Shown here in pieces: positions 10,285 through 19,386 of a stretch of DNA of 64,000 bases. The stretch's first letter is position 1, and every line of letters starts with the position of its first letter. The translations under genes were made by a program, and so were the position numbers. The notes beneath the pieces were generated by a model. That model searched no databases, had not been told where the DNA came from, and saw only the letters and a program-made list of their open reading frames with translations. This stretch comes from an uncultured Bacteroides sp. (GTDB taxonomy: Bacteria > Bacteroidota > Bacteroidia > Bacteroidales > Bacteroidaceae): the NCBI RefSeq assembly GCF_902491285.1, contig NZ_CABUHK010000023.1, forward strand, positions 3,853-67,852. Direction: 5' to 3'.

Positions 10285-13200
10285 ATGAAGCGATATCTAT
10301 TTTTGTTATTATCGTTCTTTACGCTGAGCCTTTATGCTCAGCAGGGAAGTCTGACTGGTACTGCTATTGCAGCGAGTGATAAGGAACCAATGATTGGTTT
10401 GACTGTTTTGGTGAAAGGTACGACCAATGGAACTGTTACTGATTTGGATGGAAATTACACATTGGCTAATGTTTCCGGGGATGCGACTATTGTGTTCTCC
10501 ATGATCGGGTATAAGACGCAGGAAATCAGAGTCAATGGGAAAAGCATAATCAATGTCGTGATGGAGGACGATACACAAGCTTTGGAGGAAGTTGTTGTTA
10601 TCGGTTATGGTGCTGTGAAAAAGAGCGATCTGACAAGTTCTATATCTGCCATCAAGGGCGATGAACTGAGGAAGTTGGCTGGTGGTAACGCGATGAATGC
10701 TTTGCAGGGAAAGATTAATGGTGTACAGATTACTGGTGGCGGCGGTCCGGGAACTTCACCTCGTGTCATTATCCGTGGTGTATCTACTGTCAATGGTTCT
10801 GACCCATTATATGTAGTGGATGGAATGCCGGTGGGAACTAATATTAATTTTCTCGATCAGAATGATATTGAATCTATGCAAGTTCTGAAAGATGCCTCTG
10901 CAGCAGCTATTTACGGTACACGTGGGTCTAATGGTGTTGTCCTTATTACTACCAAGAAAGGTAAAAAGGGAGCTACTCAGTTTGGTTTCTCTGCTTCTGC
11001 CGGGTTTCAGACACTGAAAAAGCCGGATATGGCAAAAGCTTCCGAGTACGAATATGTGTTTAAGGCGCGTTATATCAATGATAATGCCGAACCGCGTTAC
11101 AATAGTAAAGAGAATATTACCGACGCAGAAGGCACGGACTGGTGGGATGAAAGTATGAAGAAGACAGCATTGATTCATAATTATAACTTTAACTTCTCGG
11201 GTGGTACGGATAAATTGCTCTATTCGGCTAATATCGGTTACTTCGGACAAGACTCGCAATATACTGTTGGTAACTGGCAGAAGCTGACTGCACGTTTCAG
11301 TATGGAGTATACTTTTAATAGCATAGTGAAAGCGGGTATTGATTTCACTCCGAAATATGAGAATTGGACAGATACTCCAAATCTGTTGGGGAACATAATG
11401 GCTATGGATCCGACTACTCCTATCATGCGTTCTCAAAGCGAGTGGACTACTAATGTATACGATAATTACGCACGTTCCAGCAATAATTTGGTATGGAATC
11501 CGGTTGCGCAGTTGGCACGTATGGACAAACACAGCGATGAATATGGTTTATTGGCCAATCCTTATGTAAACATTGAACCGGTTAAGGGGTTGGTAATCCG
11601 TTCACAGTTCGGTGTGAACGCCCGCTTCCGTATTTCGGATGAATTCACTCCTGCTTTCAATATAGATACGTTGGAGAAATCCGATTACAGTAAAGCCTAT
11701 CGTAAGACGGATAATTGGGTAGACTGGAACTGGACAAATACGGTAAACTGGATTAAGAGCTTCAACCGGAAGCACAATTTGAATGTGATGGCCGGATATA
11801 CGATGGAACGTTTTCAGGAATATTGGTTGGAAGGCTCCAAGGAACGTACGCCTACTAATGAAGAGAACCTGCACTATGTTTCGGCTGGTACACAGAATCC
11901 ACAAACAGCAGGTGTAAATGCGTATTCTTCATTGATTTCTTATTTAGGTCGTGTGATGTATAATTATAACGATCGTTATTATCTGACTGCTTCTATTCGT
12001 GTGGACGGTTCTTCCAAATTTATGAAAGACAACCAGTATGCAACTTTTCCCGCAGTGTCTGCAGCGTGGCGTATTTCTGAGGAACCATTTATGAAGCGGC
12101 AGCATATATTTGATAATTTGAAGATTCACGGCGGATGGGGACGTGTAGGAAATCAAAATATTGACAATTCTGCTTATCAGTCCACTATCGGGGCTGCAGA
12201 CTATGTTTTCGGTGGCAATCGTGAAATAGGTACGGCGGTAGGCTCAATAGGTAACTCGTTGATTAGATGGGAGACTGTAGAAGATTACAATGTCGGTATT
12301 GATATGGCATTCTTGAAAAAACGTTTGTCGGTAACTGCAGAATGGTTCCGTAAGGAATCTCATGATATGTTACTGAAAAAGGACAATATGCTGATATTGG
12401 GTTTCCCGATGTGGAACGGTCAAATGTGGGAAAATGTAGGTAAGATGAGAGCTACCGGTTGGGAACTTTCTGTCAATTGGGAAGATCGCAAAGGTGATTT
12501 CGATTACGGGATTGGTGTGAACTTGTCTTCTGTCAAGAACAAAGCTATTAAATTATTGGGTTCTACTCCGATTAATGCCGGTAGTTTCAATGGAGATTAC
12601 ATCATCCGCAATGAAGAAGGGGGCGAGATTAGTCGTTTCTACGGATATATAGCTGACGGAATTTTCCAGAACTGGACGGAGGTGAATGCACATACTGATG
12701 AATATGGTACGCGGATTCAGCCGAATGCACAACCGGGAGATATTCGTTTCAAGGATTTGAATCATGACGGAAAGTTGGATGACAACGACAAGACTTTCAT
12801 TGGAAATGCGTTCCCTGATCTGATGATTGGTATTAATGCCCGTTTATCATGGAAAAACATAGACTTTGCAGCCAACTTCTACGGAACGATAGGGAACGAT
12901 GTGTACAATACGACCAAAGGACGTCACTCGGGTGTATCTGGTGAGAATGTATATGCTGGAACTTATAATGCTTCCTGGCATGGTGAAGGGACAAGTTATG
13001 ATTTGCCTCGCCTGTCCTATAATGACGCTAACCAGAATTGGACCCGTGTTTCTTCTTTCTATGTGGAAGACGGTTCTTATTTACGCTGCAAACAATTGCA
13101 GATTGGATATACATTGCCGAAGAAATGGACAAAGAAGATTTCATTGCGCCTTTCTTTCTCGGCACAGAATCCGTTTACTATTACCGGATATTCAGGAATG

Positions 13201-13314
13201 GATCCTGAAGCGGCAGCTTTGGGTACTGAGGGAAAAGTGACAGAGTCGGGTATTGACTGGGCGGGATATCCCAACCCGCGTACATATCTTTTTGGAATCA
13301 ACATGAATTTCTAA
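10285..13314 (+). CDS. SusC-like TonB-dependent outer-membrane transporter (PUL1)
   Basis: Outer-membrane barrel importing oligosaccharides with energy from TonB. The 1009-residue protein has a signal peptide, an N-terminal carboxypeptidase-regulatory-like domain (TVTDLDGNYTL), the TonB-box region (EEVVVIGYGAVKKSDLT), a plug domain (VIIRGVSTVNGSDPLYVVDG, about residues 150-195) and a long beta-barrel ending in an aromatic residue (NMNF). It forms a transport complex with the SusD-like protein encoded 22 bases downstream. Family assignment is certain; the substrate is not. Confidence 0.96.
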   Translation: MKRYLFLLLSFFTLSLYAQQGSLTGTAIAASDKEPMIGLTVLVKGTTNGTVTDLDGNYTLANVSGDATIVFSMIGYKTQEIRVNGKSIINVVMEDDTQALEEVVVIGYGAVKKSDLTSSISAIKGDELRKLAGGNAMNALQGKINGVQITGGGGPGTSPRVIIRGVSTVNGSDPLYVVDGMPVGTNINFLDQNDIESMQVLKDASAAAIYGTRGSNGVVLITTKKGKKGATQFGFSASAGFQTLKKPDMAKASEYEYVFKARYINDNAEPRYNSKENITDAEGTDWWDESMKKTALIHNYNFNFSGGTDKLLYSANIGYFGQDSQYTVGNWQKLTARFSMEYTFNSIVKAGIDFTPKYENWTDTPNLLGNIMAMDPTTPIMRSQSEWTTNVYDNYARSSNNLVWNPVAQLARMDKHSDEYGLLANPYVNIEPVKGLVIRSQFGVNARFRISDEFTPAFNIDTLEKSDYSKAYRKTDNWVDWNWTNTVNWIKSFNRKHNLNVMAGYTMERFQEYWLEGSKERTPTNEENLHYVSAGTQNPQTAGVNAYSSLISYLGRVMYNYNDRYYLTASIRVDGSSKFMKDNQYATFPAVSAAWRISEEPFMKRQHIFDNLKIHGGWGRVGNQNIDNSAYQSTIGAADYVFGGNREIGTAVGSIGNSLIRWETVEDYNVGIDMAFLKKRLSVTAEWFRKESHDMLLKKDNMLILGFPMWNGQMWENVGKMRATGWELSVNWEDRKGDFDYGIGVNLSSVKNKAIKLLGSTPINAGSFNGDYIIRNEEGGEISRFYGYIADGIFQNWTEVNAHTDEYGTRIQPNAQPGDIRFKDLNHDGKLDDNDKTFIGNAFPDLMIGINARLSWKNIDFAANFYGTIGNDVYNTTKGRHSGVSGENVYAGTYNASWHGEGTSYDLPRLSYNDANQNWTRVSSFYVEDGSYLRCKQLQIGYTLPKKWTKKISLRLSFSAQNPFTITGYSGMDPEAAALGTEGKVTESGIDWAGYPNPRTYLFGINMNF

Positions 13315-13336
13315 TGTTATTAACGGAGATAAGAAT

Positions 13337-14944
13337 ATGAAAATATATATTTTAGGCTTGGTTATAGCCGCTTCTACATTATCCTTGACCGGCTGTTCTG
13401 ATTTTTTGGATACACCTGTACTCGGACAGCAGGATTTAGGTGAGTATTTTATCAATGAAGATCAATGTAAGCAACAAATTACAGGGTGTTATCAGTCCAT
13501 ATTTTGGGATGACTGGTGGCAGGTACAGAAGTTTTACCTGTGTGGTGACATGTGCACGGATGATATGTGGGTAGGTAATACAGGTGAGGATCAGGGTGCT
13601 TACGAAGATTTGGCCTTCTTTACGGGAGATGCTTATGGTGGGGGAGAATGTAGCCAGAACTTCTGGCAATACCGTTACAAAGGTATATTACGATGTAATA
13701 TTGCAATTGAAAGAATACCGGGTGTAGAGTTTGAAGATGAATCGTTAAGAGACCGTTATGTGGCTGAGGCAAAGTTCCTGCGTGCTTATCAATACTTTGA
13801 TTTGGTGAGATATTTTGGTGGTGTACCTATGGTGTTGGGAATGAAGATGCCTGTTGAAGTGGAAGGTATTCAGCGTGCTTCTACAGCAGAGGTATATACT
13901 CAGATTGAGAATGACCTGAAAGATGCTGCGGGCATCCTGCCGGTTAAAAGTGAATATTCCGGTGCAGATTTGGGCCGTGCAACCAAAGGGGCGGCACAAG
14001 GCTTGTTGGCGAAAGTTTATCTTTATCAAGAGAAATATGAAGAAGCAGAAGATATGTTGGAGCAAGTGATGGGATTGAACGGTCATGCGTCACAAGGGTA
14101 TGATTTATTGGATGATTTTGGAGATGTATGGAGCATATCTCATAACAACAGCGTCGAATCGTTGTTTGAAGTACAGACTAATAGTGACATAGCTTATAAT
14201 TTAGGACTTAGAATGCCTGTCGTTTGTGGTTCTCGTGATGATGGAGGCTGGGCATGGGGACTGCCTACTAGCAATCTCGAAGAAGCTTTCAAAGATGCAG
14301 GTGATGATATTCGTTTGAAATGGACTATTATTAAGGATAAAGCGACAAGCGTACCAGGCGATTCTCACTGGTCGGCTACTGTACCTTATTCGGTTTCTAC
14401 TACTTCGCATAAATCAGGTCGTGTGACCCGTAAGGTGTACATTCCTCATAGCCAACGTCCGGAACCTTATGATGCATCTCATAATCCGTTGAACTATCGT
14501 ATTTTGCGTTATGCGGACGTGTTGTTGATGTATGCTGAGGTTGAAAATGCACTGGGAGATGACGGACAGGCCCGCTGGGCATTGAATAAGGTAAGAGAAC
14601 GTGTTGAACTGGACCCGGTAGAATCGGATGGAACTGCTCTTCGTGACGCCATACGCCGGGAACGTCGTCTTGAACTGGCTTTGGAGAATCAGCGGTTGTT
14701 TGATATCCGTCGTTGGAAGAATGATAGTGGTAAGTCTGTAATGAGTGATATTATGGGACCGAATGGCTCATTTGTAAAATATAATACAGAAGAGTCTGCC
14801 GATCCATATGAAGTTGGTAATCAAAAAGAAAGTAGCTCTAAAGGGCGCAACTTCAAGGAAGAGCGTGACTTAGTGTTCCCAATCCCTACAACAGAGATTA
14901 CCCAAAGTAATGGTAGCATAGTACAGAATCCCGGATATAATTAA
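13337..14944 (+). CDS. SusD/RagB-family outer-membrane lipoprotein (PUL1)
   Basis: Surface lid of the SusC transporter that binds glycan. The 535-residue product has a lipoprotein signal (LSLTGCSDF), the helical tetratricopeptide-like core typical of SusD (KFLRAYQYFDLVRYFGGVPMV) and the C-terminal SusD signature (RRERRLELALENQRLFDIRRW). It is paired with the SusC gene just upstream and followed 10 bases later by the first GH30 gene, consistent with one transcript. Confidence 0.95.
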   Translation: MKIYILGLVIAASTLSLTGCSDFLDTPVLGQQDLGEYFINEDQCKQQITGCYQSIFWDDWWQVQKFYLCGDMCTDDMWVGNTGEDQGAYEDLAFFTGDAYGGGECSQNFWQYRYKGILRCNIAIERIPGVEFEDESLRDRYVAEAKFLRAYQYFDLVRYFGGVPMVLGMKMPVEVEGIQRASTAEVYTQIENDLKDAAGILPVKSEYSGADLGRATKGAAQGLLAKVYLYQEKYEEAEDMLEQVMGLNGHASQGYDLLDDFGDVWSISHNNSVESLFEVQTNSDIAYNLGLRMPVVCGSRDDGGWAWGLPTSNLEEAFKDAGDDIRLKWTIIKDKATSVPGDSHWSATVPYSVSTTSHKSGRVTRKVYIPHSQRPEPYDASHNPLNYRILRYADVLLMYAEVENALGDDGQARWALNKVRERVELDPVESDGTALRDAIRRERRLELALENQRLFDIRRWKNDSGKSVMSDIMGPNGSFVKYNTEESADPYEVGNQKESSSKGRNFKEERDLVFPIPTTEITQSNGSIVQNPGYN

Positions 14945-14954
14945 TTAAATCATT

Positions 14955-16580
14955 ATGAAACACAGAAATTTATTTATAGGACTTTCATGCATGGCGGCAG
15001 GGCTCTGCGCATGTAATGACGAATATACATTCGTGCCGGAATATGAAGTTAAGTTGCCGACTGATACTACTATCAATGTAACTATTGACGCTTCAACAGT
15101 ATATCAGACTATTGATGGTTTTGCTTCTTCCGATGCATGGGATATGGAGTATGTGGGTAAATATTGGAGTACTTCCAATAAGGAAGCTATTGCCAGATTG
15201 CTTTTCTCCTGCGACGTTGATGATAAAGGAAATTCATCAGGCATCGGCCTGTCCATGTGGCGGTTTAATTTAGGAGGAGGTTCTGAAGAACAAGATGATG
15301 CGAGTGGTATTGTCTCAGATAAGAAAGAGCGTCGTGTCGAGTGCTTCCTGACAGGTGCAAACGGTGGTTATGACTGGTCTAAGTCTGCCGGACGAAGATA
15401 TTTCATGGAAAAGGCAAAAGAGTATGGTTGTGAGTCGTTTGTGCTGTTCAGTAACACGCCTCCTGTGTATTATACCTATAATGGTCAGGCGCGTTCAGAC
15501 AAAGGAGCCTGGAGTAATTTAAAACCGGAACATTATGATGATTTTGCTGACTTTTTAGCTACTTGTGCCAAGCATTTTGTGGATGAAGGCTACAATATAA
15601 GCCATATTAGTCCGGTTAATGAACCTCAGTATAACTGGAATGGAAATGAGCAAGAAGGTTCTGCCTGGCAGAACACAGAAGTGGCAACACTAGCTAAGGC
15701 GCTGGATGCAAGTCTGACGGCGAAGGGGTTGACTGATACTCAGATGCTATTGGCTGAAGCCGGAAAATGGGATTACCTTTATGGTAATGGTGATGCCGGA
15801 AGTGCCCGCGGCGATGTAATCGAAGCGTTCTTTAATCCTGGTAACACGGATACTTATATCGGTGATCTGGCTCATTTGCCAAAGTTGATTTGCGGACATA
15901 GCTATTGGTTGGATACAAACTGGAGTAATATGTATTCTGTCCGTTCTTCCGTCAAGTCAAAAGCAGAACAATACGGTTTGAAAGTCTATCAGACAGAATG
16001 GAGTATGTTGAGCGAAAACTATGAAGACTATGCTAGTTATGGAGATGCTTCTTATATGGATCTGGCTTTGAGTATGGCGAAAGTGATTCATCAGGATTTG
16101 GCTACAGCCAATGTCAGTTCCTGGTCGTACTGGACCACTTGTAGCCGTGAACGCTGGAGTCAGAAGAGCCGTTTTTATCTGATTCGCCTTTCTCCCGATG
16201 GAAAAGACGGCGAAAGCTACGAGGATCTGGCTACTAACGGCACTTATAAGGCCAGCAAAAATCTTTGGGTATTGGGTAATTACAGTGCATTTGTGCGTCC
16301 AGGTTATCAGCGTATTGATTTAAAGATGGAAGAAGAAACGAAGGATTTCTTTGCTACAGCTTATATTTCACCGGAGAAAGATAAACTGGTAGTGGTATAT
16401 ACAAATATGACCGATAAACGTGCGGAAATAAATAATACGTTTGAAGGATTAGGTAAAGAAGTGGGTGGTTTTGAACAATACACTACTTCTGAAGCAAAGG
16501 ACTTGAAACGTGAACCCGGCTATAATAAAGGTGTGGTACCTGCTAAAGGTATATCTACCTTTATTTATACTCTTCAATAA
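14955..16580 (+). CDS. GH30-type glycoside hydrolase lipoprotein (PUL1, enzyme A)
   Basis: Retaining glycosidase of clan GH-A, 541 residues, exported as a lipoprotein (AAGLCACNDE). It shows the GH30 N-terminal signature (IDGFASSDAW), the acid/base region SPVNEPQYNW (Glu about 223) and the nucleophile region YQTEWSML (Glu about 348), and ends in a beta-rich side domain. It looks most like the Glyco_hydr_30_2 type, which includes endo-beta-1,6-galactanases; that substrate is family-based inference. It is clearly paralogous to the next gene (shared GIGLSxWRFN, PPVYYT, GHSYW blocks). Being a lipoprotein, it may act on the cell surface. Confidence 0.85.
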   Translation: MKHRNLFIGLSCMAAGLCACNDEYTFVPEYEVKLPTDTTINVTIDASTVYQTIDGFASSDAWDMEYVGKYWSTSNKEAIARLLFSCDVDDKGNSSGIGLSMWRFNLGGGSEEQDDASGIVSDKKERRVECFLTGANGGYDWSKSAGRRYFMEKAKEYGCESFVLFSNTPPVYYTYNGQARSDKGAWSNLKPEHYDDFADFLATCAKHFVDEGYNISHISPVNEPQYNWNGNEQEGSAWQNTEVATLAKALDASLTAKGLTDTQMLLAEAGKWDYLYGNGDAGSARGDVIEAFFNPGNTDTYIGDLAHLPKLICGHSYWLDTNWSNMYSVRSSVKSKAEQYGLKVYQTEWSMLSENYEDYASYGDASYMDLALSMAKVIHQDLATANVSSWSYWTTCSRERWSQKSRFYLIRLSPDGKDGESYEDLATNGTYKASKNLWVLGNYSAFVRPGYQRIDLKMEEETKDFFATAYISPEKDKLVVVYTNMTDKRAEINNTFEGLGKEVGGFEQYTTSEAKDLKREPGYNKGVVPAKGISTFIYTLQ

Positions 16581-16610
16581 AATGGTTTTCAACAGGTATT
16601 AGATTAGACT

Positions 16611-18200
16611 ATGAAAGGTAAAACGCTCTTAGCCGCTTTAGGCTTCTTCTCAATCGCAGGTATGGCGGGTGGATGTTCTTCCCGTCCTGCCCCCGATATC
16701 AATTTTCAGATAGAAACGGACAAACCCTGTCAAACGATGGCATATTTCGGCGCTTCCGATGCCTGGAGTATGCAATTCATCGGACTTTGGCCGCAGGAAA
16801 AGCAGAATCAGATTGCCGACTGGCTATTCAGCACCGAGAATGATGCGAACGGACAGCCGAAGGGTATTGGCCTGTCTCTCTGGCGTTTCAACGTCGGGGC
16901 GGGCAGCACTGAACAGGGCGAAGCCAGTCAGATTGCTTCCCCCTGGATGCGTGCCGAATGTTTCCTCAACGCCGACGGAACATACGACTGGAACAAGCAA
17001 CGGGGACAGCGCAACTTCCTGAAACTGGCAAAGGAACGGGGAGTGAACAAATTCCTTGCTTTCTTGAACTCTCCCCCTGTGTATTATACGCAGAACGGGT
17101 TGGCTACCAATACCGGTCGTGGCGGCACGGCTAACTTGAAGCCGGACTGTTACGAAAAGTACGCCCGTTTTCTGGCAGACGTAGTGCAAGGGGTAGAAGA
17201 GCATGACGGTATCAAATTTGATTACATTTGTCCTTTCAACGAACCGGACGGGCACTGGAACTGGGTGGGGCCAAAACAGGAAGGCTGTCCGGCAACAAAC
17301 AGGGAGGTAGCTCATACCGTCCGCTTGTTGAGCAAAGAGTTCGTAAACCGGAATATGGATACACAGATTCTTGTCAATGAGTCTTCCGACTACCGTTGTA
17401 TGTTCCGCACTCACGAAACGGACTGGCAGCGGGGATATCAGATTCAGGCTTTCTTTTGTCGGGATAGTGTGGATACGTACTTGGGAGATACACCGAATGT
17501 TCCCCGACTGATGCTTGGACATAGTTACTGGACTACTACGCCATTGAGCGAACTGCGCAATATCCGTTGTCAGTTGCGCGATACATTGGACAAGCATAAT
17601 GTCGACTTCTGGCAGACAGAGACTTGCATCATGGGTAATGATGAAGAAATCGGCGGCGGAAACGGCTTCGACCGTACGATGAAAACTGCGCTCTATGTAG
17701 CCCGTATCATCCATCATGACATCGTATATGCCAAAGCTAAGAGCTGGCAATGGTGGCGTGCCATCGGTGGTGACTACAAAGACGGATTGATTCGTGAATA
17801 CACAACGGGCGACAACTTCTTGGATGGCAGGGTAGAAGACTCCAAACTCATGTGGGCTTTGGGAAATTACAGTCGCTTTATCCGTCCGGGAGCTGTACGG
17901 TTATCCGTCTCGGCTTTCGATAAGACAGGTGCTTTGATTCCCGATGGTGATACCGACCAACAAGGATTGATGTGTTCTGCTTATAAGAATGTAGACGGAA
18001 CGTATGTGATGGTAGTTATTAATTATGCCAATGAAGAAAAAGAGTTTTCTATTTATAAAGAAAAAGTAGGAAATGCACAATGGCAGATTTATCGTACTTC
18101 AGATAAAGAAGGGGAAGACTTGCTTCCGGTGGGGATAGTGAAAAGTGGAAAGATTGTTCAGATTCCGGCGCGCTCTATTGTAACTCTTCAGAACAAATAA
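16611..18200 (+). CDS. GH30-type glycoside hydrolase lipoprotein (PUL1, enzyme B)
   Basis: A 529-residue paralogue of the preceding enzyme, with lipobox AGGCSSRP. Motifs are YFGASDAWSMQFIG, the acid/base region CPFNEPDGHWNW (Glu about 211) and the nucleophile region FWQTETCIMG (Glu about 337). It is closer to the common Glyco_hydr_30_2 pattern than enzyme A. Its codons look visibly richer in G+C than those of the SusC, SusD and enzyme A genes, hinting at a different history. It follows enzyme A by 30 bases and ends the PUL. The two enzymes probably split the work on one polymer (different linkages, or surface versus periplasm), but nothing in the sequence proves that. Confidence 0.87.
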   Translation: MKGKTLLAALGFFSIAGMAGGCSSRPAPDINFQIETDKPCQTMAYFGASDAWSMQFIGLWPQEKQNQIADWLFSTENDANGQPKGIGLSLWRFNVGAGSTEQGEASQIASPWMRAECFLNADGTYDWNKQRGQRNFLKLAKERGVNKFLAFLNSPPVYYTQNGLATNTGRGGTANLKPDCYEKYARFLADVVQGVEEHDGIKFDYICPFNEPDGHWNWVGPKQEGCPATNREVAHTVRLLSKEFVNRNMDTQILVNESSDYRCMFRTHETDWQRGYQIQAFFCRDSVDTYLGDTPNVPRLMLGHSYWTTTPLSELRNIRCQLRDTLDKHNVDFWQTETCIMGNDEEIGGGNGFDRTMKTALYVARIIHHDIVYAKAKSWQWWRAIGGDYKDGLIREYTTGDNFLDGRVEDSKLMWALGNYSRFIRPGAVRLSVSAFDKTGALIPDGDTDQQGLMCSAYKNVDGTYVMVVINYANEEKEFSIYKEKVGNAQWQIYRTSDKEGEDLLPVGIVKSGKIVQIPARSIVTLQNK

Positions 18201-18216
18201 CTAAAAACGGCTTTAT

Positions 18217-18248
18217 CTTTTTATTTCTTTTTGAAAGCTGTACATTTG
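18217..18248 (+). promoter_or_regulatory. Predicted promoter of the RhuM-Fic gene
   Basis: TACATTTG (18241-18248) fits the -7 consensus. The -33 region is only T-rich (TTTT, about 20 bases upstream). Transcription would begin around 18254-18256, inside the left arm of the inverted repeat that follows. Confidence 0.5.
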
Positions 18249-18287
18249 TGTGTCCGTCCATTACTACGAAGGTAATGGAGGGACACA
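18249..18287 (+). repeat. Strong inverted repeat over the predicted transcription start of the RhuM-Fic gene
   Basis: Arms of 16 bases (18249-18264 and 18272-18287) pair with one mismatch around a 7-base loop (core TCCATTAC/GTAATGGA). There is no T-run after it on either strand, so it is not a normal terminator. It could be an operator palindrome or a leader hairpin. Confidence 0.6.
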
Positions 18288-18310
18288 ATGCATAAAAAAG
18301 GAGGCATTTT

Positions 18311-19288
18311 ATGGACAATAGAGGAAATATTGTCATTTATCAGACCAAGGATGGAAAAATGTCCATTGATGTGAAGTTGGAGAATGAGACGGTGTGGCTG
18401 ACATTGAGTCAGATAACAGAACTTTTTGATCGTGACAAATCGGTGATATCAAGACATATAAGTAATGTGTTTAGAGAAGGTGAGCTAGACAGAAGTTCAG
18501 TTGTTGCAAAAAATGCAACAACTGCTTCTGATGGAAAGATATATCAAGTAGAGTATTTCAATCTGGATGTAATCATCTCCGTCGGCTATCGTGTAAAGTC
18601 GCAACGCGGCACCCAATTTCGTATCTGGGCAAACAAAGTGTTAAAGGATTATCTGATTAAAGGTTATGCCATTAATCAGCAAGCCAAAGCTGCTCAACTG
18701 GAAGATTTGAAGAACACCGTGCGCCTTCTTTCTAACGTCATCGAACACAAGCAATTGACGTTGGATGAAGCCAATGGACTATTGCGTGTGATTACCGATT
18801 ACACTTACGGTCTGGATACGCTCGATAAATATGACTATCAACAATTGGAAGTGGACTCCACTACTCCTACCTGGGAATTCCGTGCCACCTATGAAGAAGC
18901 TATGGAAGCCATTCACCTTTTGCAGGAAAAGTTCGGAAGCAGTGATTTGTTTGGAAATGAAAAGGACCAGTCATTCAAAAGTTCTATTAATACCATTTAT
19001 CAGACATTCGGTGGAGAAGAACTTTATCCGAGCGTTGAAGAGAAAGCAGCGATGCTTTTCTACCTTGTCGTGAAGAATCATTCGTTCAGTGACGGTAACA
19101 AGCGTATTGCCGCTTTCCTGCTTCTTTGGTTTCTGGAGAAGAACGGTATACTGTATAAATCCGACGGTTCGAAGTTAATCGGCAACAATACCCTTGTAGC
19201 ACTTACGTTAATGATTGCCGAAAGTCGGACGGAAGAAAAGGACGTGATGGTGAAGGTAGTAATCAATTTGATTAATAAGAATAATTGA
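18311..19288 (+). CDS. RhuM-family protein with C-terminal Fic/Doc domain
   Basis: A 325-residue cytoplasmic protein. The first half matches the RhuM virulence-protein family (VWLTLSQITELFDRDKSVISRHI at the start, then KSQRGTQFRIWANKVLKDYL). The second half is a Fic/Doc domain with HSFSDGNKR at about residues 257-265. The Lys in that motif resembles Doc-type enzymes (which phosphorylate a target) more than classical AMP-transferring Fic proteins (GNGR); activity is therefore uncertain. The gene stands alone with no visible antitoxin. Its start is set by AAGGAGG eight bases before the ATG, rare in this genus and a sign of possible transfer. Confidence 0.88.
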   Translation: MDNRGNIVIYQTKDGKMSIDVKLENETVWLTLSQITELFDRDKSVISRHISNVFREGELDRSSVVAKNATTASDGKIYQVEYFNLDVIISVGYRVKSQRGTQFRIWANKVLKDYLIKGYAINQQAKAAQLEDLKNTVRLLSNVIEHKQLTLDEANGLLRVITDYTYGLDTLDKYDYQQLEVDSTTPTWEFRATYEEAMEAIHLLQEKFGSSDLFGNEKDQSFKSSINTIYQTFGGEELYPSVEEKAAMLFYLVVKNHSFSDGNKRIAAFLLLWFLEKNGILYKSDGSKLIGNNTLVALTLMIAESRTEEKDVMVKVVINLINKNN

Positions 19289-19386
19289 ATTCAGGTCTTA
19301 TTAATGAGTGATATAGATAACGAGAGATACCTCGCCACAAGGTGTTTCTCATTTACACAAAATATTTTATAGTGCCAATATCAGGG

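Noticed and set aside
10807..11532. 241-residue open frame on the minus strand
   Set aside because: Antisense to the PUL1 SusC plug and barrel; shadow frame.
16824..17750. 308-residue open frame on the minus strand
   Set aside because: Antisense to GH30 enzyme B, whose catalytic motifs are intact; caused by its G+C-rich codons.
18249..18287. Inverted repeat taken as the PUL1 terminator
   Set aside because: No T-run follows on the plus strand, and a promoter -7 box ends just before it, so a regulatory role for the next gene fits better.
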